DNA of 61,404 nt from Flavobacterium sp. (GTDB taxonomy: Bacteria > Bacteroidota > Bacteroidia > Flavobacteriales > Flavobacteriaceae): contig VEQT01000008.1 of the NCBI GenBank assembly GCA_018883065.1, forward strand, positions 1-61,404, given 5' to 3'. How positions within the stretch are numbered: position 1 is the first letter of the stretch; each line of letters opens with the position of its first letter. This document shows positions 39,076 through 47,961 of the stretch, in pieces. The position numbers and the translations under genes are program-made. The notes under the pieces were generated by a model. It did not search any database. It had not been told where the DNA came from and worked only from the letters and a program-made list of their open reading frames with translations.

Positions 39076-39744
39076 TTAAGCTTCAGATTCATCAGCCGCA
39101 GTTGGCTCTTCTGCAATGGTATTGGGAGCCAATGCTTCAGTAGCTGGTGAAGCATTTTGGCTCATATAATTGGCTTTCACGTCTTCATAGAACTTCGCAT
39201 TGCTCACTTGCATATAAGGTACCAACCATAAGAACCCTATTCCAAAAGTAAGGATACACAACAAGGCCCAACCCACAAAACGAAGCCCCAAGCAAAAGTA
39301 CTTCCATTTATAACCATTCATCATGGCTTTACTTTTGTCGATGGCTTCCATTGCATCCATGGATTCTTCATCGGCAAGAATATAAAACGTCATCGAATAA
39401 GAAAGTGCAGCGATTATTCCAGGAATAATCAACAACAACATCCAAAGAAGGATAAATACAAGCATTAAAAAATAGGCTGCCAGAGCCAAACCAAATTTGT
39501 TAAACCCTACAAATAATTGGTTGATGTTGGCGTCTTCATTTCTGGCCAATGCCAACGAATAGGTGGCCAATCCGATGGCCATTGGCCCACCAATTAGTAG
39601 GGCAATAATTGCTCCCGCTACAGGTATTAGTTGGATGGCGATCATCAATAACATATAAACAATCATAGCGCCAATGGCTTGTCCCCATTTGCCTGCCAAT
39701 GATTCGCGGGCTTGTTGCATTAAAACGGTGTTTGCGGTACTCAT
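39076..39744 (-). CDS. DUF975 family integral membrane protein
   Basis: 222 residues. The N-terminal ARESLAGKWGQAIGAMIVY fits DUF975. Membrane helices are visible at about 22-50, 55-70, 85-120 and 150-175, with the conserved MLLLIIPGIIAALSYSMTFY and NGYKWKYFCLGLRF region. The C-terminus is an acidic Glu/Ala tail (EPTAADESEA). Family function unknown; likely a polytopic inner-membrane protein. Confidence 0.8.
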   Translation of the reverse strand: MSTANTVLMQQARESLAGKWGQAIGAMIVYMLLMIAIQLIPVAGAIIALLIGGPMAIGLATYSLALARNEDANINQLFVGFNKFGLALAAYFLMLVFILLWMLLLIIPGIIAALSYSMTFYILADEESMDAMEAIDKSKAMMNGYKWKYFCLGLRFVGWALLCILTFGIGFLWLVPYMQVSNAKFYEDVKANYMSQNASPATEALAPNTIAEEPTAADESEA

Positions 39745-39871
39745 ACGGTTTAGTTTTTTTTAAATAGACCTACTCATCTGGCTTTTCAGTTATCGCCCCC
39801 GCATTTATCCAAGCGGGCAGGAGTTTAAGTTTAGTGGTTACGAATATACTAAAATTGACATTTACCGATGG

Positions 39872-40585
39872 CTATTGGCTTGGTTTTTCCTTAAAGAATT
39901 GCATGAGCAACAAGGCCAAGTTGGGCTCCATATGACTAATGCTTCCGGTGGTTATGGAAACGCCCACACCGCCATATGGATTTACAGCAGCACCGGCGAG
40001 CCCAATGCCGCCAAAATTCAAAAAGTAGCAGTAGCCTTCGGTTTTCTTGGAAAGAAATAAAGTCATGCCAGTGAAACCACCTTTGTTTAAGCGAAGTTCG
40101 TCTTGCAAAGACAAGTCATAAACTTGGTATTGACCAGAGGCAATTTCCTGCTTTTGCCCTTGAACTTTATAGGATTGAGTTTTGGTTTCCAAAAAATTGT
40201 CTGTGCCAAACACGACTAACTTGTTTTTGGGCAATGCTTCAAAATTGATGTCTAATAGGTCGTCCTCGGCATAATAGGTATTTAAGGTAAGTTCACCAAG
40301 CTTTGGGTCTTGGGCGGTAAAAGCCACAAACTGAAACGCATTGGCTCCAAAGGCTTGGGCTTTTCCTTTTATTTTGTCAAACAATTCGCTGATATTTTTG
40401 AGGCTTCCGCTCGCTTTAATTTTGGCCACAAATACCGCTTGATTAACCGCTGTAGTGGGACTCAAATATATAAATTGTTGGTGCTTGGGTTGTTGGAGGG
40501 TATCGTTAACCTCCAGTACAGTAATTGTTTGAGACCAGCTATTGCTTGCCCAAATACAAAGTGAGAATAAAATAAAATGTTTCAT
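39872..40585 (-). CDS. Hypothetical secreted protein
   Basis: 237 residues with a signal peptide (HFILFSLCIWASNSWSQ). I do not recognise the family. Segments such as FIYLSPTTAVNQAVFVAKIK and a Gly-rich, weakly hydrophobic C-terminal region (GGIGLAGAAVNPYGGVGVSI) suggest a beta-rich envelope protein. It lies 3 bp after the TauE/SafE gene, so the two are co-transcribed; a link to that transporter is only positional. Confidence 0.65.
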   Translation of the reverse strand: MKHFILFSLCIWASNSWSQTITVLEVNDTLQQPKHQQFIYLSPTTAVNQAVFVAKIKASGSLKNISELFDKIKGKAQAFGANAFQFVAFTAQDPKLGELTLNTYYAEDDLLDINFEALPKNKLVVFGTDNFLETKTQSYKVQGQKQEIASGQYQVYDLSLQDELRLNKGGFTGMTLFLSKKTEGYCYFLNFGGIGLAGAAVNPYGGVGVSITTGSISHMEPNLALLLMQFFKEKPSQ

Positions 40586-40588
40586 AGA

Positions 40589-41320
40589 TTAGGGAAGTAA
40601 TAGTTTAACTAAAGTGCTCAGACCGGTTAATAAAATCATCCCGAGTACCAAAACGCGAAAATGTTGTTCGGCCACACGTTCTAGAATTTTTTTGCCAATG
40701 TAAGTGCCTAGCACACTTACAAGAAATAAAATAGGCAAGAGATAGAGATCTTTAGTATGAATATACCCGTTGTAATAATAAATGACGGTTCGGCTGCAGT
40801 CTATACCCAAATCAATAAGGGCTGAGGTGGCTATAAATACCGCAATAGGTAGCTGATAGGTTGCTAAGGTGAGCCCGCGAATGGCGCCTCCAGTTCCTAA
40901 AATGCCTGAGATGAACCCAGAACTCGCGCCACCCAATATGGCATTTGTAGTTGATGGAGAAATACGGATTGTTTTTTTTACTAAGAACAAGGTTGCCAGC
41001 ACAATCAAAAATAACGCCATCACCAATTCGAGAATTTGGCCATTAATGAAGGCACTCAAATAGGCGCCAAAGACTACAAATAGTATAGCGGGCAAGCCCA
41101 TGTGAAGCAAAAGCGTCTTGTCTATTCCTTTGCGAAACAAGGCAATTTTGGATAGATTACTAAACACATGAAACAAGGCAGTAATACCCAAAGCCGAATC
41201 AAAATCCAAAAAATAGGTAGCCAATGGAATAAAAAAAAGTGAAGAACCAAATCCGCCTAAAGTGCCTAAAATTTCAGCCAATAAGGCCAATGCAATAAAC
41301 AAATACAACGAATCGATCAT
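40589..41320 (-). CDS. TauE/SafE (TSUP) family membrane transporter
   Basis: 243 residues with about eight membrane helices in two repeats. The TSUP hallmarks are GGFGSSLFFIPLATYF near residue 20 and GILGTGGAIRGLTLA near 135, the two re-entrant Gly-rich loops. Members move sulfite, sulfoacetate or other organic anions. In an organism possibly making sulfonolipids, a sulfonate or sulfite role would be plausible, but this is only an inference. It has its own -7 box. Confidence 0.85.
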   Translation of the reverse strand: MIDSLYLFIALALLAEILGTLGGFGSSLFFIPLATYFLDFDSALGITALFHVFSNLSKIALFRKGIDKTLLLHMGLPAILFVVFGAYLSAFINGQILELVMALFLIVLATLFLVKKTIRISPSTTNAILGGASSGFISGILGTGGAIRGLTLATYQLPIAVFIATSALIDLGIDCSRTVIYYYNGYIHTKDLYLLPILFLVSVLGTYIGKKILERVAEQHFRVLVLGMILLTGLSTLVKLLLP

Positions 41321-41341
41321 AAGGTCTAACTAAGTTTGGTT

Positions 41342-41349
41342 CAAATTTA
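41342..41349 (-). promoter_or_regulatory. -7 box of the TauE/SafE gene
   Basis: CAAATTTA on the plus strand, TAAATTTG on the coding strand, 22 nt before the ATG. Confidence 0.5.
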
Positions 41350-41519
41350 CATTGTTTTTTTAGCTCGGGTTTGGTGTTGTAGTAAAATTATAGTTTTGGG
41401 TGAACTTTTATTTTTACCCAAAATGCCAAGCAATTTATCGACGAACTACAACAGAAGTGGCGTTGGTAGAGTTTTTTGCCCGTTCAACGAATTTTATTTT
41501 TTAAACAAATCCCACCCGT

Positions 41520-41527
41520 TATGTTTG
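41520..41527 (+). promoter_or_regulatory. -7 box of the 41553 gene
   Basis: TATGTTTG, 26 nt before the ATG at 41553. The rest of the 232-bp spacer 41321-41552 shows only this box and the divergent one at 41342. Confidence 0.5.
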
Positions 41528-41552
41528 TGCTGTAATTAATACGATCACTACT

Positions 41553-41933
41553 ATGGAAGATTTTTATAACCCGGTTTACCGCGATGAATATATGCAAGGA
41601 TTTGCAGTGGGGTTAAATCCCAATCATGAAAACCAACTTGTAGATCAAACGAAAAAAGCGTTTAATTCTGGTTTTCAATACGGTCGTGAGGAATACGAGC
41701 GTTTAAACGGTAAAATTGCATTGGGTATACCCAAACATATATTAACGGATAAAATACTTGAAGAATTTATGTTGGCAGGTATGTTGGGTATGGCTATTGA
41801 ATACAGTCACTACACTCCACATCAATTGAATATCATTGAACAATGGTACAAAAGTGGAATTGAAAAATACGATCCAGATGAAACCATATACTTGTTGGCC
41901 TTGTTGGAATCAGAAGGAATAGAAGTACGATAA
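41553..41933 (+). CDS. Hypothetical cytoplasmic protein
   Basis: 126 residues, no signal peptide or membrane helix, acidic and probably helical. Aromatic/Gly-rich start (NPVYRDEYMQGFAVGLNPNH; SGFQYGREEYERLNG) with repeated Tyr/Phe-Gly pairs. I recognise no family. It is monocistronic with its own promoter and stands alone against leftward neighbours on both sides. Confidence 0.65.
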   Translation: MEDFYNPVYRDEYMQGFAVGLNPNHENQLVDQTKKAFNSGFQYGREEYERLNGKIALGIPKHILTDKILEEFMLAGMLGMAIEYSHYTPHQLNIIEQWYKSGIEKYDPDETIYLLALLESEGIEVR

Positions 41934-41934
41934 A

Positions 41935-42342
41935 TTAGTACTTCTTTCCTAAATAATAACCCAAATACCCCATCGGAATATAAGCCAATCCCAAATCGAC
42001 TACTGCAAACCAAAGGGGTGTAGGCAATGAAAATACCATCATTGTTCCGCCCAACAAAAACCAAAACCCAGTCCCAATTGCCCATTGTTTTTGGTGCATT
42101 ATTCCCCATTTAGTTACCAAATATGCTGCCAATAAGGTGCCCAATGCATGTGCCAAAAACGGCATCAAAAAATGAATGGGCTGCATAAGTGGCATAGCTG
42201 CTTGTAAACCTGCTTCTGTTGTTAGATCTGTACCTGCTGGTGGCGGGATGATATAGCTACTCATACTAATGATTGCCATATTTAACAACCCTCCAATAAA
42301 AATAGACCCGATACAGATTATAGTGTTTTTAATTTTATTCAT
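41935..42342 (-). CDS. Hypothetical four-helix membrane protein
   Basis: 135 residues from ATG 42342; a longer in-frame extension to 42459 starts in unrelated sequence and runs through an A-rich tract, so it is not used. Four membrane helices are visible (TIICIGSIFIGGLLNMAII, FLMPFLAHALGTLLAAYLV, AIGTGFWFLLGGTMMVF, VVDLGLAYIPMGYLGYYLG). No recognised family. It ends 1 nt after the convergent 41553 gene stops, with no terminator visible. Confidence 0.65.
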   Translation of the reverse strand: MNKIKNTIICIGSIFIGGLLNMAIISMSSYIIPPPAGTDLTTEAGLQAAMPLMQPIHFLMPFLAHALGTLLAAYLVTKWGIMHQKQWAIGTGFWFLLGGTMMVFSLPTPLWFAVVDLGLAYIPMGYLGYYLGKKY

Positions 42343-42379
42343 TTTTTTTAAAAAAAAAAGTGTATAATTGGAAATTATA

Positions 42380-42793
42380 TTAAGCAAAATCTGGAACATT
42401 TGCCAACATGGCAATAATTGAATCTGGTAAAAACGGACGTCCTCCCGCTGCAGGCACACAAGTTGCTGTAAATACCGCCTCGGTGTATAATTTGTTGTTC
42501 ATGTAAATGCCTTGTTTGAGGTGCAATTTAGCATTGCTACTTTGGTCGCGCAACAACACACAGTTTACCTGAAATGAATCGCCCAATTTTAATGGCCTCA
42601 AAAATTTTAAGGTATACCCTGTTAAAACCATATTGATGCCTTTCTTGGCTTCTTCTTCAATGTCAAAATGCATCACTTCTTTTACAAATTTATGGCGGCA
42701 ATCCTCCATATAGAACGGATAATACAAACCATCCATAATACCTTGAATGTCAATATGATCAGGATTAACTTCGTAATCTAAGCTGTAGTTCAT
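42380..42793 (-). CDS. Hotdog-fold acyl-CoA thioesterase
   Basis: 137 residues from ATG 42793 (an upstream extension to 42859 is not family-like). The 4HBT/YbgC-type hotdog fold is shown by YEVNPDHIDIQGIMDGLYYP with the helix start MEDCRHKFVKEV, and FLRPLKLGDSFQVNCVLL. In this family the Asp/His of the D-x-x-G-I/V-x-x-x-x-Y segment is catalytic; here D-I-Q-G-I keeps the pattern. Substrate unknown, probably a medium- or long-chain acyl-CoA. Confidence 0.82.
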   Translation of the reverse strand: MNYSLDYEVNPDHIDIQGIMDGLYYPFYMEDCRHKFVKEVMHFDIEEEAKKGINMVLTGYTLKFLRPLKLGDSFQVNCVLLRDQSSNAKLHLKQGIYMNNKLYTEAVFTATCVPAAGGRPFLPDSIIAMLANVPDFA

Positions 42794-42833
42794 GTTTTTT
42801 TGATTAAGATGAATAAAGTAAAAAATGAAAAGA

Positions 42834-43115
42834 TTAGTTTCCCGCAAATGGACTATCAAACAAACCTACCGCCAGTTCGGCCCACAGGAGTAGCAATAAA
42901 AACAAAACAAGTAGAACTAATCCAATACGGAATTTGCGATTGGAAACCTTATTTTGGATAAATAACACAACTAAACCTGTAGAAAAAAGCAAAAATCCAG
43001 CCAATACAAAATCAGCTATAGACCAACGCACCTCTTCTGAAAATGCCATTGCTATAAGGGGTATGCAAAGCAATGCGAGGACAAGTGCAACAAGTTGAAC
43101 TATTTTTTTTATCAT
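42834..43115 (-). CDS. Hypothetical small membrane protein
   Basis: 93 residues with three hydrophobic helices (VQLVALVLALLCIPLIAMA, FVLAGFLLFSTGLVVLFIQ, IGLVLLVLFLLLLLWAELAVG). It begins 3 nt after the next upstream gene on the same strand, so it is part of the same short operon. No recognised family. Confidence 0.65.
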   Translation of the reverse strand: MIKKIVQLVALVLALLCIPLIAMAFSEEVRWSIADFVLAGFLLFSTGLVVLFIQNKVSNRKFRIGLVLLVLFLLLLLWAELAVGLFDSPFAGN

Positions 43116-43117
43116 AA

Positions 43118-43540
43118 TTAATATAAGGTGCCACTACCTTCACAACTCAAAGGAGCTGTAATAGTGAGGTTGGTGAAATTTTGGCTGCAATTTTCATTGC
43201 GTGTTATTCCTGCGTCTTTGTAAAAAACGAGCTGTGTTTTGCTTTTAAATACCGCCGATGGTTTGGCATTGTAGTTGCTTTTTACATAATAATTTAGTCC
43301 AGTTTGTGCATTGTTGATGGTAAAACTCCACGGTAATGTTGGATTGACAAGTGAAATTAGCTCACCATTTTCGTCTATGTATTTTAGTTCCACATCGCTG
43401 TAATTGCCTTGGTCAATAGAAAAAGTGTATTCAACTTTGTAAACAGGATCAGCTTCAGCTGCAGATTTATCGCTTTCACAAGATAGAAAAGGGATGGCAA
43501 ATACAGCCAACAACAAATAAAGAACACTGGTTTTCATCAA
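43118..43540 (-). CDS. Hypothetical lipoprotein
   Basis: 140 residues. The signal peptide ends in a lipobox AIPFLSCESDK (Cys at about 21). The mature part is beta-rich (YKVEYTFSIDQGNYSDVELK; LPWSFTINNAQTGLNYYVK) with two Cys near the C-terminus (ENCSQNF; PLSCEGSG). No recognised family; possibly MmpS-like in outline. Followed immediately by the small membrane-protein gene. Confidence 0.65.
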   Translation of the reverse strand: MMKTSVLYLLLAVFAIPFLSCESDKSAAEADPVYKVEYTFSIDQGNYSDVELKYIDENGELISLVNPTLPWSFTINNAQTGLNYYVKSNYNAKPSAVFKSKTQLVFYKDAGITRNENCSQNFTNLTITAPLSCEGSGTLY

Positions 43541-43774
43541 ATATTGTATTGGTTTTAATAAGCCGTAAATATACTTTTTAAACTAAAATTGAAAAACTTT
43601 TTAATGAGATTTGGGGATTTAAAAATGAAAGATTGAATGAGTGAAAAATTCTAAATTATTGTACCTATTTCTTCTGCCACGAATTCTCGAATAATTTCAA
43701 TTATTTCTCAAATTATTTAAATCTGTGTAGCTTATATAATAATCCGAATTTTTTGGGTTGTTTCTGAAGTTTCT

Positions 43775-43809
43775 GGATTGGAATTTGGAATTTCGGTATT
43801 GGAATTTCG
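43775..43809. repeat. Degenerate heptad tandem array, 5 units
   Basis: Five 7-bp units alternating GGATTGG/AATTTGG/AATTTCG types. The same TTTGGAA word recurs in the trmD-rplS spacer. Confidence 0.8.
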
Positions 43810-43869
43810 TATCAACTCTTTTTTAGTATACTCAGCAAACTCCCAACTCCTGTTTTCACACCTATTCAC

Positions 43870-43877
43870 TACATTTG
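43870..43877 (+). promoter_or_regulatory. -7 box of the 43892 gene
   Basis: TACATTTG, 14 nt before the ATG, so the predicted leader is about 10 nt. Confidence 0.55.
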
Positions 43878-43891
43878 CCAAAACCAAAAAC

Positions 43892-44257
43892 ATGACCCGT
43901 ACTGCTCAACTCCTTTCACTTAGAAGCGAAATAAATATCGACGCAACGCGCAGTTCAATGCCACTTGAGCAATTTCAAAACGAGTGTCTACGACCTATAC
44001 TCAAATTTCAAAACAACCTCATTGTAGCACTTTTTAAGGCACAAATTCAAACTACCGAAATTCCTACCAAAGGAACGGCACTCGAAAATTTTATCAAACT
44101 GCGATTACAAAAAGACACGGTACTCAAAAATACGTTAGTTGGAGTAGTATTGGGGCTTTTTACAGCCGATGAATTGGAGTTTTTCCTCCAACACAAAAAC
44201 GACTTATCCAAACGAATCTTGACAATGTTAGTTCAGCGACTGGGAGATCAGATTTAA
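43892..44257 (+). CDS. Conserved hypothetical protein
   Basis: 121 residues from ATG 43892; an in-frame ATG at 43778 lies in the heptad array and is not used. It is all-helical and cytoplasmic. Flavobacterial homologues are often labelled 'glyoxalase', but no vicinal-oxygen-chelate motifs are visible, so I do not adopt that label. Typical segments are LLSLRSEINIDATRSSMP, CLRPILKFQNNLIVALFKAQ and LVGVVLGLFTADELEFFLQH. Function unknown. Confidence 0.7.
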   Translation: MTRTAQLLSLRSEINIDATRSSMPLEQFQNECLRPILKFQNNLIVALFKAQIQTTEIPTKGTALENFIKLRLQKDTVLKNTLVGVVLGLFTADELEFFLQHKNDLSKRILTMLVQRLGDQI

Positions 44258-44258
44258 G

Positions 44259-44357
44259 GGTTGTCTGTTATCGGTTGTCTGTTTTCAGTTAACTTCCAGC
44301 TTCCAGCTTCACACTCTTTTCATTTTTAATTATCCATTATAAATTAATAATTAAATT
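44259..44357. repeat. Composite heptad-periodic spacer
   Basis: The spacer before pyrD is built of 7-bp periods: two copies of GGTTGTC-TGTTaTC type (44259-44286), TTCCAGC twice (44294-44307), and a separate AT-rich run TTATCCA, TTATAAA, TTAATAA (44330-44350). The pyrD promoter begins right after it. Confidence 0.75.
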
Positions 44358-44358
44358 T

Positions 44359-44366
44359 TACTTTTG
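44359..44366 (+). promoter_or_regulatory. -7 box of pyrD
   Basis: TACTTTTG, 18 nt before the ATG at 44385. Confidence 0.55.
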
Positions 44367-44384
44367 TCCAGCAAATAATTCCCC

Positions 44385-45401
44385 ATGTACAAATTCCTTC
44401 TCCGTCCCATTTTGTTTTGGTTTGATCCCGAGCACGTGCATTATTTTACCTTTGCCTGCATTCGTTTGTTGCATAAAATCCCGGGCTTTGGTTGGTTGTG
44501 TAACCAACTGTATATGGTGCATGATCCGCGTTTAGAACGGGAAGTGTTTGGTCTCAAATTTAAAAATCCTGTTGGCTTAGCTGCAGGTTTTGACAAAGAC
44601 GCCAAGTTGTATCAGGAATTGGCCAATTTTGGATTTGGATTTATTGAGATTGGCACACTCACACCCAAGGCACAGGCAGGTAATCCCAAAAAACGCTTGT
44701 TTAGACTCAAAGCCGATAGCGCAATCATTAACCGGATGGGTTTTAAAAATGGGGGGGTCGATGCTGCTGTATTGCGACTGCATCAAAATAAAGGCGTATT
44801 AATAGGCGGAAACATTGGTAAAAATAAGGATACGCCCAACGAAAACGCTACTTCTGATTACGAAATTTGCTTTGATGCCTTGTATGAGGTTGTCGATTAT
44901 TTTGTGGTGAATGTGAGTTCACCCAATACGCCCAACTTGCGCGCGCTGCAAGACAAAGAACCCCTCACACAGCTGCTACAAACCTTACAAAACAAAAACC
45001 TAGCACAAGTAAAGGCCAAGCCCATCTTACTCAAAATTGCACCCGATTTAACTGATGAGCAACTACTCGATATTATAGATATTGTAAAAACCACCCAAAT
45101 TGCAGGTGTGATTGCGACCAACACCACACTTTCGAGAGATGGATTGCAGTCTGAAAATAAAACCGAAATGGGTGGATTGTCTGGTAAACCTCTAACCAAA
45201 AGATCTACTGAAGTAATTCGATTTCTAGCTGAAAAAAGCAACCGTGCATTTCCCATTATTGGGGTAGGTGGCATTCACACCGCCGAAGATGCCCTCGAAA
45301 AACTCGAAGCTGGAGCGAGTTTGGTGCAATTGTATACCGGTTTTATTTATGAAGGTCCGGCCTTGGTAAAATCAATTAATCAAAAAATCGCACTATCTTA
45401 G
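44385..45401 (+). CDS. pyrD: Dihydroorotate dehydrogenase (quinone), class 2
   Basis: 338 residues. The class 2 N-terminal membrane-associating extension ([17 protein letters not shown]) is present, which marks the quinone-dependent form. Active-site segments are [30 protein letters not shown] with the class 2 catalytic Ser (about 179) and FMN-binding [20 protein letters not shown]. It oxidises dihydroorotate to orotate at the inner membrane for UMP synthesis, upstream of PyrG. The HMG-CoA lyase follows 10 bp later. Confidence 0.97.
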   Translation: MYKFLLRPILFWFDPEHVHYFTFACIRLLHKIPGFGWLCNQLYMVHDPRLEREVFGLKFKNPVGLAAGFDKDAKLYQELANFGFGFIEIGTLTPKAQAGNPKKRLFRLKADSAIINRMGFKNGGVDAAVLRLHQNKGVLIGGNIGKNKDTPNENATSDYEICFDALYEVVDYFVVNVSSPNTPNLRALQDKEPLTQLLQTLQNKNLAQVKAKPILLKIAPDLTDEQLLDIIDIVKTTQIAGVIATNTTLSRDGLQSENKTEMGGLSGKPLTKRSTEVIRFLAEKSNRAFPIIGVGGIHTAEDALEKLEAGASLVQLYTGFIYEGPALVKSINQKIALS

Positions 45402-45411
45402 CGATCAAATT

Positions 45412-46281
45412 GTGTTTGTGAATCCCATCAAAATCATCGAATGTCCACGCGACGCCATGCAAGGTATCAAGGAATTTATTCCTACCCAGCGCAAGGTAGA
45501 TTATCTGCAGTCGCTGCTGCGGGTAGGATTTGATACCATCGATTTTGGGAGTTTTGTTTCGGCCAAAGCTATTCCGCAAATGCAAGATACCGCCCAAGTA
45601 TTGGCGCAAGTTGATTTATCTAAAACCCAAAGTAAATTGTTGGCCATCATTGCCAATACTCAAGGCGCACAAGCTGCTGTGGCTTTTTCAGAAATTAAAT
45701 ATTTGGGATTTCCGTTTTCGATTTCCGAGAACTTCCAAATGCGCAACACTCATAAAACCATAGCCGAATCTTTGTTGAGTTTGCAAGAAATTCTCAACAT
45801 TGCTCACGCGCACAACAAAGAAGTCGTAGCCTATTTATCCATGGGATTTGGCAATCCATATGGCGATCCCTGGAATGTCGAAATTGTAGCCGAATGGACT
45901 GAGCGTTTGGCTAAAATGGGTGTAACCATATTGTCACTTTCAGATACCATAGGCAGTTCTACACCCGAAGTGATTTCATATTTATTTTCGAATTTAATCC
46001 CACAATACCCAAAAATAGAATTTGGCGCTCACTTGCATACTACGCCTGATAAATGGTTTGAAAAAGTAGATGCGGCCTATCGTGCCGGTTGTCGCCGATT
46101 TGATGGTGCTATTCAAGGTTTTGGTGGTTGTCCGATGGCCAAAGACGAATTGACAGGCAACATGCCCACCGAGAAATTGCTTTCGTATTTTACTGCCCAA
46201 AAAGAAATTACCGGAACAAGCCCGATGAGTTTTGAAAGCGCCTACAACGAGGCGACTAAGATTTTTAAGCAATACCATTAA
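45412..46281 (+). CDS. Hydroxymethylglutaryl-CoA lyase
   Basis: 289 residues from GTG 45412 (GTG 45418 is an alternative; no ATG precedes the conserved IIECPRDAMQGIKEF). The TIM-barrel HMGL family is clear: FDTIDFGSFVSAKAIPQM, LSLSDTIGSSTPEV, FGAHLHTTPDKW (metal-binding His) and GFGGCPMAKDELTGNMPTE with catalytic Cys at about 240. It cleaves HMG-CoA to acetyl-CoA and acetoacetate at the end of leucine degradation. Co-transcribed with pyrD by position. Confidence 0.93.
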   Translation: MFVNPIKIIECPRDAMQGIKEFIPTQRKVDYLQSLLRVGFDTIDFGSFVSAKAIPQMQDTAQVLAQVDLSKTQSKLLAIIANTQGAQAAVAFSEIKYLGFPFSISENFQMRNTHKTIAESLLSLQEILNIAHAHNKEVVAYLSMGFGNPYGDPWNVEIVAEWTERLAKMGVTILSLSDTIGSSTPEVISYLFSNLIPQYPKIEFGAHLHTTPDKWFEKVDAAYRAGCRRFDGAIQGFGGCPMAKDELTGNMPTEKLLSYFTAQKEITGTSPMSFESAYNEATKIFKQYH

Positions 46282-46330
46282 AATCCGTTTTTCTGGCCCG
46301 AAATACGAGATGTTTTTAAATAATTTACGT

Positions 46331-46338
46331 TATATTTG
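46331..46338 (+). promoter_or_regulatory. -7 box of guaB
   Basis: TATATTTG, 30 nt before the ATG at 46369. Confidence 0.55.
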
Positions 46339-46368
46339 CTCGCAATTTAACTACAACTTCAAATTGCA

Positions 46369-47841
46369 ATGCACGCACACCACACGAAAATTATCGGCGA
46401 AGGATTAACCTATGACGACGTCCTTTTAGTTCCTAATTATTCTAATGTGCTTCCCCGAGAAGTGCGAATACAATCCCGATTTTCTAAAAATATTTCCTTA
46501 AATGTTCCTATAGTCTCGGCAGCTATGGATACCGTAACCGAAAGCGCGATGGCGATTGCCATGGCACAAGAAGGCGGAATTGGTGTATTGCACAAAAACA
46601 TGAGTATCGAGCAACAAGCGTCCAAAGTACGTAAGGTGAAACGCGCCGAAAGCGGCATGATCATTGATCCGGTTACTTTGCCTCTTACAGCAACTGTGGG
46701 CGATGCCAAAATATTGATGAAAGAGCACGGCATTGGCGGAATTCCTGTTGTAGACCAAAATGGAATTCTAAAAGGAATTACTACCAACCGCGATTTGCGT
46801 TTTGAAAAAGTAAACAGCCGTCCCATTACAGAAGTGATGACAGAAAAAAATCTAGTGACTGCGCCTATTGGAACCACCTTACAAGAAGCAGAAGGTATTT
46901 TACAACAAAATAAAATTGAAAAATTACCGGTAGTTGATCAAGACTATAAATTAGTCGGCTTGATAACTTTTCGTGATATCACCAAACTGACCCAAAAACC
47001 CATTGCCAATAAAGACCGATTTGGTCGATTGCGTGTGGCTGCCGCTATAGGTGTAACAGCTGATGCGATTGATCGTGCAGCTGCTTTAGTGCAAGCCGGA
47101 GTAGATGCTGTAATAATCGATACGGCTCATGGGCATACCGAAGGTGTAGTCAACGTATTAAAATTAGTTAAAGCGCAATTTCCGGACATTGATGTGATTG
47201 TTGGAAATATTGCCACACCCGAAGCGGCTTTGTATTTGGCACAACACGGTGCCGATGGTGTAAAAGTAGGTATAGGACCTGGTTCAATTTGTACAACACG
47301 TGTGGTTGCAGGTGTTGGATTTCCTCAGTTCTCAGCTGTTTTAGAAGTGGCTGCTGCCTTAAAAGGGAGTGGTGTACCTGTAATCGCCGATGGAGGTATT
47401 CGTTACACGGGCGACATACCCAAAGCGATTGCAGCGGGAGCCGATTGCGTGATGTTGGGTTCTTTATTAGCAGGAACCAAAGAATCACCCGGTGAAACTA
47501 TCATTTTTGAAGGCAGAAAATTCAAATCCTACCGTGGCATGGGATCCGTTGAAGCCATGCAAGAAGGATCAAAAGACCGTTATTTCCAGGATGTAGAAGA
47601 CGATGTAAAAAAATTAGTTCCAGAAGGCATTGTGGGTCGAGTGCCCTACAAAGGCGAATTAAACGAAAGCATGCAACAGTTTATTGGCGGACTCCGAGCC
47701 GGAATGGGCTATTGTGGAGCCAAAGATATTCCTACACTTCAAGAAACTGGACGTTTTGTTCGCATCACCAGCAGTGGAATCACCGAAAGTCATCCACACA
47801 ATGTGACAATTACCAAAGAAGCGCCGAATTATTCACGTTAA
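46369..47841 (+). CDS. guaB: IMP dehydrogenase
   Basis: 490 residues, complete IMPDH with its two CBS domains inserted at about residues 95-210. Catalytic Cys308 is in [15 protein letters not shown]; the N-terminal [36 protein letters not shown] and the flap region [19 protein letters not shown] are standard. It oxidises IMP to XMP, the substrate of GuaA at 1.7 kb. It converges on purB, the other IMP-branch enzyme; the 120-bp spacer carries repeat arrays. Confidence 0.98.
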   Translation: MHAHHTKIIGEGLTYDDVLLVPNYSNVLPREVRIQSRFSKNISLNVPIVSAAMDTVTESAMAIAMAQEGGIGVLHKNMSIEQQASKVRKVKRAESGMIIDPVTLPLTATVGDAKILMKEHGIGGIPVVDQNGILKGITTNRDLRFEKVNSRPITEVMTEKNLVTAPIGTTLQEAEGILQQNKIEKLPVVDQDYKLVGLITFRDITKLTQKPIANKDRFGRLRVAAAIGVTADAIDRAAALVQAGVDAVIIDTAHGHTEGVVNVLKLVKAQFPDIDVIVGNIATPEAALYLAQHGADGVKVGIGPGSICTTRVVAGVGFPQFSAVLEVAAALKGSGVPVIADGGIRYTGDIPKAIAAGADCVMLGSLLAGTKESPGETIIFEGRKFKSYRGMGSVEAMQEGSKDRYFQDVEDDVKKLVPEGIVGRVPYKGELNESMQQFIGGLRAGMGYCGAKDIPTLQETGRFVRITSSGITESHPHNVTITKEAPNYSR

Positions 47842-47950
47842 GTCATAAAGTCGAAAGTCTAAAGTCGTAAAGTCTAAAGTTGTCTTCAATTTACGTTGAA
47901 ATCTTTAAATCATTCAATCATTCAATCTTTCAATCTTTCAATCATCTTTA
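47840..47950. repeat. Two tandem arrays between guaB and purB
   Basis: AAAGTCG/AAAGTCT units with 7-bp period (six, one with an extra T) at 47840-47882, starting inside the guaB stop; and four 8-bp units CATTCAAT/CTTTCAAT at 47911-47942. Together they fill most of the spacer between the convergent genes. Confidence 0.85.
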
Positions 47951-47961
47951 CTGACAACTAA

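Larger units (their letters stand above)
43541..43891. other. 351-bp intergenic region
   Basis: The stretch between the lipoprotein gene and the 43892 gene has no credible coding sequence. It holds a short inverted repeat AATAATT-TC-AATTATT (43690-43705), a heptad array (43775-43809) and the -7 box TACATTTG (43870-43877). The segment 43678-43735 looks like a decayed copy of an AT-rich palindromic intergenic repeat. Confidence 0.6.

Noticed and set aside
42343..42459. N-terminal extension of the four-helix membrane protein
   Set aside because: It overlaps the thioesterase 3' end and an A-rich tract and does not look like a signal or helix.
43892..44257. Glyoxalase function
   Set aside because: Common database label for homologues, but no metal-binding vicinal-oxygen-chelate pattern is present in this helical protein.
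47911..47950. Possible CRISPR-like array
   Set aside because: Units are 8 bp and adjacent with no spacers, so this is a simple tandem repeat. No cas genes.
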